This document shows positions 16,747 through 24,538 of a DNA stretch of 64,000 nucleotides, one piece after another; the stretch's first letter is position 1, and every line of letters begins with the position of its first letter. A program made the position numbers and the translations under genes. The notes below the pieces were generated by a model, which saw only the letters and a list, made by a program, of their open reading frames with translations, made no database searches and was not told where the DNA came from. The DNA comes from UBA2334 sp964396895 (lineage in GTDB: Bacteria > Pseudomonadota > Gammaproteobacteria > Burkholderiales > Burkholderiaceae_C), in NCBI GenBank assembly GCA_964396895.1, contig CAYNGJ010000003.1, positions 234,419 to 298,418 on the forward strand, in the 5' to 3' direction.

Positions 16747-17919
16747 TCATTGCGGTTCGGGTGCAGGTGGGAACTGCTCCACCGCATACTGAACAGGCAG
16801 TGACCTGATTTTGCTCATGACCTCTGCGGGATAAATGCCTGGCACCATCACCAGAATCACGTCGACGCCACAGTCTGGCAAGCTCAATATCTCAGGTGAA
16901 ACGATCTTGAGGTGGGACAGTGGAGTAAATTTGTTGTGCTTGAACACCGCGGAGTCCAGTACCAACGTGATCAACTGATGATCACACATAGAGAGGAGCG
17001 CAAGCGTGCGGTGCCCCGCACCCCAAACAGCAACTCGAAGACCTTGCGATGCAAAATATTGCAGTCTGTCGTTCAACTGACGCACCAACTCTTCCAATGA
17101 GTCCTTGCAACTTTCTATTGAATGGGTGTGGGATTTATGTGCAACAACCTGTATGTCATATTGACCATTGATGACGCAGAGATCTTGCACACTAAAACCG
17201 GTGATGTGCAACGCACTGCACAAACTGTGAGGCGTGAAGTAAACCAGATGATCCGTGACAAATTCATGGGCTGCGCGACTCGAAAGCAAGTGCTCCAGAT
17301 TGGGAACAGTCAACAGCAGTCGGCCAGTTTCACTGAGTATATCGTGACACTTAAGCAAAAAAGCTCGCGTATCTGGTTGATGTTCCAAGTAGTTGAACGA
17401 CACCACCAAATCATACTGAGCATCGTGCTCTTGGGTAAGATCAAGTATGTAAGTGTTCAATATCTCTGGTGAGCTGCTTCCGGAGTTTTGCAGCCGTGGA
17501 ATATATTCGGTTCCACGAGCGGAAAAACCTGACTTTTCCAGCAATGAGATATTATCTCCACTGCCACATCCAATTTCGATTGCCGTGGGTCTTGTCTTTC
17601 TGTTCAGCTGTTGGGCAATCGCTTGAAATTGCGTGATCCTGTTGGCGCTCAGGGTTGGTGAATTGGATGCGGCTGAAATCACCGTTTTGAAATAATCTAC
17701 AGGATCATTCAGTAGCTGTGTCAAGTTGCACTGTTTGCATGTCACCAGCTGAAGAATTGTTCCTTTGTCTGCGGAAAACTCTTCAGGGTTGGGGTAGTAT
17801 TGTGCGGCCTTGGGGAAAGGACCGACGGACACCGTCGGTGAAAGCGTCAGATGAGCGCGGCAAAGTCTGCAGAGGGCTGTGCCAACTAAAGCGGAATAGC
17901 GTTCATCTCTGCAGGTCAT
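16747..17919 (-). CDS. SAM-dependent methyltransferase with N-terminal zinc-type and C-terminal Rossmann domains
   Basis: A 390-residue protein with the three-part layout of sugar C-methyltransferases such as the TylC3/NDP-hexose family. Residues about 15-65 carry paired cysteines (ALCRLCR ... CKQCNLTQL) of the putative zinc-binding domain. Motif I AIEIGCGSGDN is near residue 113, with VSFNYLEHQPD and LLLTVPN following. From about residue 290 a second Rossmann-like domain begins with LRVAVWGAGHRTLALL. The family transfers methyl to C-3 or C-5 of keto sugars, consistent with a deoxy-sugar pathway. The ATG overlaps the upstream radical SAM stop as ATGA. Confidence 0.86.
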   Translation of the reverse strand: MTCRDERYSALVGTALCRLCRAHLTLSPTVSVGPFPKAAQYYPNPEEFSADKGTILQLVTCKQCNLTQLLNDPVDYFKTVISAASNSPTLSANRITQFQAIAQQLNRKTRPTAIEIGCGSGDNISLLEKSGFSARGTEYIPRLQNSGSSSPEILNTYILDLTQEHDAQYDLVVSFNYLEHQPDTRAFLLKCHDILSETGRLLLTVPNLEHLLSSRAAHEFVTDHLVYFTPHSLCSALHITGFSVQDLCVINGQYDIQVVAHKSHTHSIESCKDSLEELVRQLNDRLQYFASQGLRVAVWGAGHRTLALLSMCDHQLITLVLDSAVFKHNKFTPLSHLKIVSPEILSLPDCGVDVILVMVPGIYPAEVMSKIRSLPVQYAVEQFPPAPEPQ

Positions 17920-19202
17920 TGGCGATCCAAGCTGGTTTTTTCACTCGCGAATTTTGCCCACGCACCTGGATTTAACCCCAGGTTGTAATTTGGTAATCCG
18001 TGCTTGGTGCAAGTTCTGCAAATTGAAGCCTGTCGCTTCTGCGTCAATATTTCTGAGTGCGGCGACACAAGAAAATTGCTGGCGACAATGTTTGCCCCCC
18101 GATTGAATGTTGTGCAACAAACCGGCACACTCAGGTCCCAATTGATAATGGTTTGGTTCTCTAGAAATGGACAAGGCTGGTTGCTGTTTGAGTTCCGATT
18201 GGCGGCTTCTATGCCCTCTTCTACCGTCACCAGTAAGTCATTTTCCAATGCAAGGGTGCTCGAACTCGGCAGACCTTCCAGCTTGGAAATGACTCTTTCG
18301 AGGGGCATGATCAGGGCATAGGTTTTAGACAGAGAAAAATCAAGTTCGTCGCACAATTCCTGCATTTTTTGAACATTGATGCGATTATTACTTCTGTACA
18401 TGTGGTAGTTGACATCAACTACGGTGTTTAGTTTATGTCGGTTGATGTAGTGACGCAATCTGACCAGATTGGACCTCACCAGGTAAATGTCGCCCCCTTG
18501 GTGTGTGGCGTTGTATGCATCATGGTAGTACCCTGACAGAGAAACCTTCAGGTATTCAGGATCTTGTTGCATCACTTTATGCAGCAAGGGTTCATTTTTG
18601 ATGGAAAGGTTACTGGACAGTGCCGCCGCAATTCCTTTCCTGTGCAGATACTCCACCATCTCCGGCAATGACGGGTGCAAGAGAGGCTCACCCCAGCTGT
18701 ACAGGCTTATATGGGTAACAATTTCGTTTTCCGCAACAATCTTGTCGATAACTTGCTTGAATGTATTCAAGGACATTTGCCCTCGTTGAATGTCTTCAGG
18801 TTCGGCTCCGTGGGGACAAGACAGGCACTTTAAGTTACACGTTCCCATGACGTCCACGGTGTAGAACAGATCACAATACTCTGCATAATCGATGTAGGCA
18901 TTGGGAGGAAATCCTTCGTCGATCAATTGAAGAATAATTTCTCTGCCTTTGGTGGAGGCTGCCACGACTACTTTCAGCCCAGGATAGTTGGACGCCAGAT
19001 GCCGAAGGTGGGCGGGTGGATGGCAGGTAACGCCGGATATCAGTTTTCCAATGAATGCAGGATCCGAGTCAATGAAACCAATCACTTGAATGCCATTTGT
19101 TCGGCACAGGCGAACAAGTCCCAAGCCGGTCATTCTGGCCCCCCAGATGACCACGGGAGCATTTTCCAACTGATCCAAAAGCTGTCGACTTTTCTGGTTC
19201 AT
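17916..19202 (-). CDS. Radical SAM/SPASM protein with N-terminal Rossmann domain
   Basis: A 428-residue protein. The first ~100 residues form a Rossmann-like module (APVVIWGARMTGLGLVRLCR, then IGFIDSDPAFIGK) similar to the C-terminal domain of the neighbouring methyltransferase. Then comes the radical SAM motif Cys122-X3-Cys126-X2-Cys129 (TCNLKCLSCPHG) and SWGEPLLHPSLPEM. The C-terminus carries extra cysteines (CPFLEN, VPVCCTTF, CRTCTKHG) in the pattern of SPASM auxiliary-cluster domains. SPASM enzymes modify peptides or, as BtrN does, oxidise aminocyclitols. The ATGA contacts on both sides show it is part of the operon. Its substrate is unknown; a sugar nucleotide or glycan is suggested by context. 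Confidence 0.85.
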   Translation of the reverse strand: MNQKSRQLLDQLENAPVVIWGARMTGLGLVRLCRTNGIQVIGFIDSDPAFIGKLISGVTCHPPAHLRHLASNYPGLKVVVAASTKGREIILQLIDEGFPPNAYIDYAEYCDLFYTVDVMGTCNLKCLSCPHGAEPEDIQRGQMSLNTFKQVIDKIVAENEIVTHISLYSWGEPLLHPSLPEMVEYLHRKGIAAALSSNLSIKNEPLLHKVMQQDPEYLKVSLSGYYHDAYNATHQGGDIYLVRSNLVRLRHYINRHKLNTVVDVNYHMYRSNNRINVQKMQELCDELDFSLSKTYALIMPLERVISKLEGLPSSSTLALENDLLVTVEEGIEAANRNSNSNQPCPFLENQTIINWDLSVPVCCTTFNRGANIVASNFLVSPHSEILTQKRQASICRTCTKHGLPNYNLGLNPGAWAKFASEKTSLDRQ

Positions 19203-20038
19203 GTGATGCGCCCGGCAGTGAATTCTGTTTCATACCAGTCATACAATCGAGAGACGGATTTATCCATAGGAGTAAATGCGAATGATCCGATTTCCGATAG
19301 CAATCTGCTGTTGTCGCCAGAATAATGCGACTGAGGTCGACTTTCATGAACTGTAATGATGCAGTTTTTTCTGCTGATGCGGTGTATGACTGACGCAATA
19401 TCAATCAATTCCCTTGGTTGAGCGGAGCAGACGTTGTATGATCTGTAACGGGTTTGCAGGGTCAGAAATTTTTCCGAAATTTTGCAAAAATCAAGCACAT
19501 CAATGTAATCGAATAGCGCATTTTTGTTGACAATGATTTGCCCATTCCTTATGGCTGAGCAGATATTATTAGAGATGAATCTTCGCGAATGATCCTCGTG
19601 TTCCCCGTAGATTCCGAATACTCTCAGATTGATGGCATTGCTGGTTGATCTTTCTATGTCGCGTGCTATGGTGAATTTTGAAATTCCATAGGTGTCGGAA
19701 GGTGTGAATTTGCCGAACTGAGTCTCAGGCATCAATGGTGTGTAATGCTGAGATGAATACTCCGCCCCGGATCCAATGTTGATCAAGCGTCCATAGTGGT
19801 CACGACAACGGTCGATGTTGAAGTGAATGCCGAGATTTGTTTCAACCGAGTGAATGCTGATGGCTGCATTGATCACCACGTCTGGTTGAATGCTTTCTAT
19901 GTAGGCACTTGTGACAGTTTGATTCAACAGGTCAACTTCTTGCCGCTTTGGAGCCAATACGCGGTGACCGATCGATTGAAAATGATGGGCAAGGTGTTTG
20001 CCAATGAATCCATTCGATCCGAATATGAGAATATTCAT
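19199..20038 (-). CDS. Extended SDR (NAD-dependent sugar epimerase/reductase), catalytic Tyr intact
   Basis: A 279-residue SDR with NAD loop GSNGFIGKH at residues 7-15, VINAAISI, INIGSGAEYSS, and an intact SDTYGISKF giving Tyr-X3-Lys. LRVFGIYGEHEDHSRRFIS and DYIDVLDFCKI are shared with the 13738-14664 paralogue. It is shorter than typical (about 310), with a compact segment before the active site, but no frameshift is apparent. Family members include GDP-fucose synthase-like and rhamnose-reductase-like enzymes. It sits between two radical SAM/SPASM genes. Confidence 0.85.
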   Translation of the reverse strand: MNILIFGSNGFIGKHLAHHFQSIGHRVLAPKRQEVDLLNQTVTSAYIESIQPDVVINAAISIHSVETNLGIHFNIDRCRDHYGRLINIGSGAEYSSQHYTPLMPETQFGKFTPSDTYGISKFTIARDIERSTSNAINLRVFGIYGEHEDHSRRFISNNICSAIRNGQIIVNKNALFDYIDVLDFCKISEKFLTLQTRYRSYNVCSAQPRELIDIASVIHRISRKNCIITVHESRPQSHYSGDNSRLLSEIGSFAFTPMDKSVSRLYDWYETEFTAGRIT

Positions 20039-20047
20039 TTTTTGGGG

Positions 20048-21118
20048 CTATTGTGTCGGCAACTGATTCAACTTGCTCAGTAATTCTGATTTGTGCGGGT
20101 CAAGATCTTCATCCACACAAACCACTGGTGCCGTGCAGTTCTTGCAAAAATCAATTTCACGTCGCTTTCCCTCCAGCATGGTTCGCTGTAAATTCAGCAA
20201 TGGCGAACCGTTCCATATCTCGTGCATGGAATTTTTGTTGGCGTTGCCTATTACCACTTTTCGTGGCCAATCGAGCGTACACGGACTCGTACTTCCATCG
20301 CAGTTGATGTGTAAATACATGAATATGAAAGGGCACACATCCTTGTTGGCTTTGGTCTTTTGACCGTACATGCCAGTATCTGAAACCGTATTCTGTTTGT
20401 CTAATTGAACCTCCGCCCATTGAGGTACAACTTTCTCTATGTAGATTTCATCGCAGATGTTGCCAAAGGTGCTGTAAAAATATTCTCGCTCGCTATCGCT
20501 GAGCATGAATTTTTTTTGAATATTCAATGACAATGCACTTGTTTGATCCGCAATTTTCACATAGATCCGGCAGTCGTTTCGGATGGAGTGGAGGTGTTTG
20601 ACGCCATCGATGATGTCCGAGAATTTTTGTCTCACGCCCGCGACCTGAAGATAGCGTTCGTCCGACAGACCTTCCAAGGAAATATTGATGCGCTGCAACC
20701 CAGCGTCTATCAGTGCTTGATTCAGATTGGGTTCCAGTTTGGAAGCGTTGGTGAACAGTTCAATGATTTCAGCAACACCGCTGTCGCGTGCATATCGAAT
20801 CATTTTGGGAAGATCTGGATGAAGTGTCGGTTCGCCGTGATTTCCGATTTTAATTTTTTTGATTTTTCTGTCGAAATATTTCAAATCATCGACAATTTTT
20901 TTGAATAACGACAGTTCCATCATGCCTCTCTTGAGGTTCACATTTTTGATGGCCTTGGCATCTGCCTGGAAGCAGAAGCTGCATTTGTAATTGCACACAC
21001 TGCAGACATCAATGTGCACTGAGAACGGGGTTGCCAGTGGAATTTGATCTTCCAGTGCTCCCTTTTTGGCTGAGTAAATGCGTGGTTGAACCAGCGCACC
21101 GATGGTTTCATTGGTCAT
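20048..21118 (-). CDS. Radical SAM/SPASM domain protein
   Basis: A 356-residue protein with Cys42-X3-Cys46-X2-Cys49 (CNYKCSFCFQ) and an additional Cys39 just before it, then IGNHGEPTLHPDLPKMIRYA and INISLEGLSDERY, the standard radical SAM barrel text. The C-terminus has CPFIFMYLHINCDGSTSPC, then RREIDFCKNCTAPVVC, the SPASM layout of cysteines. The organisation resembles radical SAM proteins found in polysaccharide and flagellin-modification islands. It lies between an aldolase gene (13 bp upstream in transcription order) and an SDR. Reaction unknown. Confidence 0.86.
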   Translation of the reverse strand: MTNETIGALVQPRIYSAKKGALEDQIPLATPFSVHIDVCSVCNYKCSFCFQADAKAIKNVNLKRGMMELSLFKKIVDDLKYFDRKIKKIKIGNHGEPTLHPDLPKMIRYARDSGVAEIIELFTNASKLEPNLNQALIDAGLQRINISLEGLSDERYLQVAGVRQKFSDIIDGVKHLHSIRNDCRIYVKIADQTSALSLNIQKKFMLSDSEREYFYSTFGNICDEIYIEKVVPQWAEVQLDKQNTVSDTGMYGQKTKANKDVCPFIFMYLHINCDGSTSPCTLDWPRKVVIGNANKNSMHEIWNGSPLLNLQRTMLEGKRREIDFCKNCTAPVVCVDEDLDPHKSELLSKLNQLPTQ

Positions 21119-21130
21119 GCGAGTCCTCGA

Positions 21131-21928
21131 TCAGTGTGATCTGACGGTACTGGTTGTTGCTTCAAGTGCCTGATGACGTTGCTCCAGCATGGCGATGCGT
21201 GTCAGATCTTCTTGATGGAGGGTTCCGTAGTAGTCGCGCTTATTCTTCAACCACAGCATCTCAAAATGTACCGCGACACCCAATCCTGCCTTCATGTTAT
21301 GGTCTTTCAGAGCCGCTGCGTCGAAGATCACTTTTCGGGTTTCAAAGCGAGATAAGGCGGTGTTCGCGATGCTTGTCAGTGCTGAGATGGAGTCTGCGGA
21401 GATGCCTCCACCCACCACCAGATCCAGTTTTTTGTCTTTGCAAATGCGCGCAGTCTCTGTGCAATAGTGAGTCATTTCTTCGTTGTCAATTTGTGCCCGA
21501 GTCCATCCGAGCGAACCCGCAAAATCGACCCGACCGAAGACGATACCACCAAGGCCTCCGGCCACTGCGATTTCTGCCAGCGTGGCTATCGTTTGGAATG
21601 TGGTGATGGTTTCCAAATTGAACAGAAACTGGGTGTCTAATTGTTCGTCATCTGAGTACACGTTGTTTTTTGCTGTAACGAATTTGCTCAATGCATATGG
21701 CGTTTCAACCATGGGCGCGATGACATAGTCAACGCCGAATTGTTTGCTTTCCCACAGGTCTCGGATGGCTTCACATCCACCTATTTTCAGTGCCACCTGC
21801 AGATCGGCCTTGCGAGTTATTTCCAGTAGACGCAGCAGTTCATCCGTTCGTGTGCCTTCGGCTTCAAATTCTGCTTTTACCGCAACGCACCCATATTCAT
21901 TTTTGAGTTTCTTCAGGAGAGTCAGCAT
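21131..21928 (-). CDS. HpcH/HpaI-type aldolase (citrate lyase beta-like)
   Basis: A 265-residue TIM-barrel protein. Recognisable segments are VAVKAEFEAEGTRTDEL, LKIGGCEAIRDL, YVIAPMVETPYALSKFV, FNLETITTF (metal-ligand Glu), and GGIVFGRVDFAGSLGW, which together resemble class II pyruvate aldolases of the HpcH/HpaI and citrate lyase superfamily. These enzymes condense or cleave 2-oxo acids with aldehydes. I placed the start at ATG 21928, seven bases after the HAD gene stop; the frame extends upstream to 22105 but that part overlaps the HAD gene and has no family similarity. With the HAD phosphatase and ThDP enzyme it forms a carbon-chain-building module. Confidence 0.82.
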   Translation of the reverse strand: MLTLLKKLKNEYGCVAVKAEFEAEGTRTDELLRLLEITRKADLQVALKIGGCEAIRDLWESKQFGVDYVIAPMVETPYALSKFVTAKNNVYSDDEQLDTQFLFNLETITTFQTIATLAEIAVAGGLGGIVFGRVDFAGSLGWTRAQIDNEEMTHYCTETARICKDKKLDLVVGGGISADSISALTSIANTALSRFETRKVIFDAAALKDHNMKAGLGVAVHFEMLWLKNKRDYYGTLHQEDLTRIAMLEQRHQALEATTSTVRSH

Positions 21929-21935
21929 GTTGCGC

Positions 21936-22616
21936 TCACAATTGTTCACAGGGTGACCTTTCTTTGGTGATTCTGATGTGTGGCATGACGTCGGTGTGAT
22001 TTGCGATTTTGATGACGCAGGCACCATGCTCAACGCCGTCGTTGTAGCCGCCGGTGAAGAACGCAAAATCGGTTTTGCAGGCCTGTGCAACGCGTTGGTC
22101 CACACGGCTGTCGCCGACCATGAGTGTGTTGCCGCAATGGCTGCGGACGGCTCGCATGCAACTCAGGAGGTTGTCGGGGTGTGGTTTTCTCGTGGGCAAG
22201 TCGTCGCCGGTGCAGATGGTGGTGAAAAATCGGGTCAATCCTGTTTCCGCGAGAACTTTCTCCACCAACAGGCGTGGCTTGTTGGTGCACAGTGCCAATC
22301 CAATGCCCGCGCGCTGAAGTTGTTGCAAGATGGTGTGCACTTCAGGGTAGACGCTGTCCGGGGGGGTTGGACGTTGAAAGTACTTCGCGCGAAACTCGTG
22401 AAGCAGTGGCTGCGCGTTCGCTTCGGAAATGCCCAGTGCAGCAGCCACCATGGTGGCCCCCCCGATGCTCAGCCAAGGGGTGTAGGCGCTCTGTGCCAAG
22501 GGCGGGAGCGAGCGCTCCATCCTGAGTTCGTTCAGCAGGGCCGTGACGCAGGGGGCACTGTCCACCAGCGTGCCGTCCAAGTCATAAACAACGGTTGAAT
22601 ACTTGCGCATGCTCAT
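21936..22616 (-). CDS. HAD-superfamily phosphatase (phosphoglycolate phosphatase-like)
   Basis: A 226-residue HAD hydrolase with all four motifs visible: DLDGTLVDSAP (nucleophile Asp and acid Asp), ALCTNKPRLL (motif II Thr), KPHPDNLL (Lys), and MVGDSRVDQRVAQA (metal Asp). The cap insertion between motifs I and II is the alpha-helical type of Gph/beta-PGM. It overlaps the ThDP gene by ATGA and precedes the aldolase gene by 7 bp. The likely role is removing phosphate from a sugar phosphate, possibly the aldol product or its precursor. Confidence 0.88.
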   Translation of the reverse strand: MSMRKYSTVVYDLDGTLVDSAPCVTALLNELRMERSLPPLAQSAYTPWLSIGGATMVAAALGISEANAQPLLHEFRAKYFQRPTPPDSVYPEVHTILQQLQRAGIGLALCTNKPRLLVEKVLAETGLTRFFTTICTGDDLPTRKPHPDNLLSCMRAVRSHCGNTLMVGDSRVDQRVAQACKTDFAFFTGGYNDGVEHGACVIKIANHTDVMPHIRITKERSPCEQL

Positions 22617-24472
22617 TCGGTCCGTCGGTTGGATGCCAGTTCGCTTCGCTCCAGGAAGGGGGACATGTCGTCCAATTCTGGGGTACTCATCGACCCATCT
22701 GCCAGTTTTCTTGAGGTGAGTTTGGGTGAAAAGGGTTGGTCGGAATCAACCACCACCTCAATCAACGCGGGTAACGGGTTGCTCAGCAATTCCTGTGTGG
22801 AGGGGGCCAGCCACTGGGCTGCAGACGACACGCGGCAGGCTGCTATACCAAAGCTGTGTGCCAGCGACACAAAATTGGGTTGTCCAACGCCGTTGCCAGG
22901 ACCGCTGCCGAACAGATTGTCTGGGAAGTATGCTTGCTGCGTCTGTCTGATCGAGAGATAGCCCCCGTTGTTCAGTACAACGACCTTGACGGGCAACCTT
23001 TGGTCGACCAGGGTTTGCAACTCTTGTAGATTCATCATCAGGCTGCCATCCCCGGCCAAGCAGATGACCTGGGTTCCCTCCATGGCAATGCATGCACCGA
23101 TCGCCGCTGGCAGGTCGTACCCCATGGATGCATCGCCTGAGTTGGTGAAGAGGCGTTGGTTGGCCCGCAAGGTGGCAGCCTGAAAGCCCATGACACATGC
23201 TGCACCGTTGCCAGTCACGACCAATGCGTTGTCAGTCAGGCTGGCAAACAGCAGCTCCACAAAATGGTAAGGATTGAAGGCACCGCGGTCCTCGCGTTGA
23301 CTGTTCGTGACCACGGGATACCTGCTTACGCGGCTTCGGCACCATGCCAAGTAGTCGACATGCGCCTGTTTGGGCCGATGCTGGGTCAGTGTGGCCAACC
23401 AGGCCGGGATGAACTCGGACAGGTCGGCATGGACTTTGTTGTCCACGCTCAAGGTGGGCTTGTCCAGCTCAGCTTCGTCAATGTCCACCATGAATTTGGT
23501 GGCGTGGGGTGCAAAGCCTTTCCAGTTGTAGCTGATCTGGCGAATGTTGAGGCGGCAGCCCAGCACAATCAGCAGGTCGGCGTTCTGGACCGTGAAGTTG
23601 CCAGCACGGTCGCCGACCGTGCCTGGCCGACCCGCGAAGCAAGGGTGCTCGTTGGACAGTGAGTCGTGAGCGTTCCAGCCCGTGACAACCGGAATTTGCA
23701 ACCGTTCAGTCAATCTCAAAAAGGCCTCCTGCATGCCCGCCAGCCTTACTCCTGTGCCGACCATCAGCACTGGCCGACGGGAGGCCTGCAGTGCAGCATT
23801 CAACTGGGCGATTTCGGTACTGCAATCAGTGATGGGTGGCGTCGTCAGCCATGCGCGGGTGTTGGGGCAAATGGTGTTTCCTTGCAAGAGCGCATCGGTG
23901 TCTTGCGGGTGCCAGCCGGGCAGCTGTGTCGGGTCAATTTGCATGCTCTGTACATCCACTGGCACGTCCACCCACACCGGCCCGGGCCGGCCGTGGGTGG
24001 CGAGGTAGATGGCCTGATCCATCACCATTCGGATGTGTTGTGGGTCCTGAACCGTGACTGCATACTTGGTGATCAAACGGACCATGCTGACGATGTCCAC
24101 TTCCTGATCACCCAGTTGCCTGAGTGGCAGCGGAAAATTGCGCACATACGTTTCGCGCTTGACCTGGCCCGAGACCACCAACATGGCGATGGAGTCCACA
24201 TACCCCCCGTAGACCCCGTTGAGCGCGTTCACGCCGCCGGGACCCGTGGTCACGTTCAGGATGGCCAAGCGGCGCACGGTACGGTAATGGGCTTCAGCGG
24301 CCATGGCCGCAGCCTGCTCATGGTGGAAACAGATCGGGGTGAGGGCAGGGTGGCGGGTGAAGGCATCGTTAAGGTGCATTGCCCCACCGCCTGTGACCAA
24401 AAACACGTGCCGTGCGCCCGCTTGTGCGCAGCGCAGGGCAATGTAGTCGGCGACGCGCATGTATTGACTCAT
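22613..24472 (-). CDS. ThDP-dependent acetolactate synthase-like enzyme (possible YerE-type branching enzyme)
   Basis: A 619-residue enzyme with the full acetolactate synthase fold: the activating Glu52 in CFHHEQAAAMAAEAHY, the central domain MVGTGVRLAGM, and the C-terminal ThDP site GDGSLMMNLQELQTLV followed by VVVLNNGGY. True acetolactate synthases serve valine synthesis and have a small subunit gene nearby; none is present. Here it lies 66 bp after rfbH. In Yersinia the related enzyme YerE transfers an acetyl unit from pyruvate to C-4 of CDP-4-keto-3,6-dideoxyglucose in yersiniose synthesis. That is the best hypothesis for this gene, based on context and family rather than residue-level proof. 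Confidence 0.82.
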   Translation of the reverse strand: MSQYMRVADYIALRCAQAGARHVFLVTGGGAMHLNDAFTRHPALTPICFHHEQAAAMAAEAHYRTVRRLAILNVTTGPGGVNALNGVYGGYVDSIAMLVVSGQVKRETYVRNFPLPLRQLGDQEVDIVSMVRLITKYAVTVQDPQHIRMVMDQAIYLATHGRPGPVWVDVPVDVQSMQIDPTQLPGWHPQDTDALLQGNTICPNTRAWLTTPPITDCSTEIAQLNAALQASRRPVLMVGTGVRLAGMQEAFLRLTERLQIPVVTGWNAHDSLSNEHPCFAGRPGTVGDRAGNFTVQNADLLIVLGCRLNIRQISYNWKGFAPHATKFMVDIDEAELDKPTLSVDNKVHADLSEFIPAWLATLTQHRPKQAHVDYLAWCRSRVSRYPVVTNSQREDRGAFNPYHFVELLFASLTDNALVVTGNGAACVMGFQAATLRANQRLFTNSGDASMGYDLPAAIGACIAMEGTQVICLAGDGSLMMNLQELQTLVDQRLPVKVVVLNNGGYLSIRQTQQAYFPDNLFGSGPGNGVGQPNFVSLAHSFGIAACRVSSAAQWLAPSTQELLSNPLPALIEVVVDSDQPFSPKLTSRKLADGSMSTPELDDMSPFLERSELASNRRTE

Positions 24473-24538
24473 GGATTGCAGGGTTCAAAAGACCGGCATG
24501 TGCCGCAAGTGCCCAACCGGTGGGAAATCAGTGATGGC

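Noticed and set aside
16428..16787. 119-codon frame in the 386-bp gap of the island
   Set aside because: No ribosome-binding site, overlaps the end of the methyltransferase gene and has no recognisable motif.
22613..24472. Calling the ThDP enzyme acetolactate synthase for valine synthesis
   Set aside because: No small regulatory subunit or ilv genes nearby, and it sits directly after rfbH in a sugar operon.
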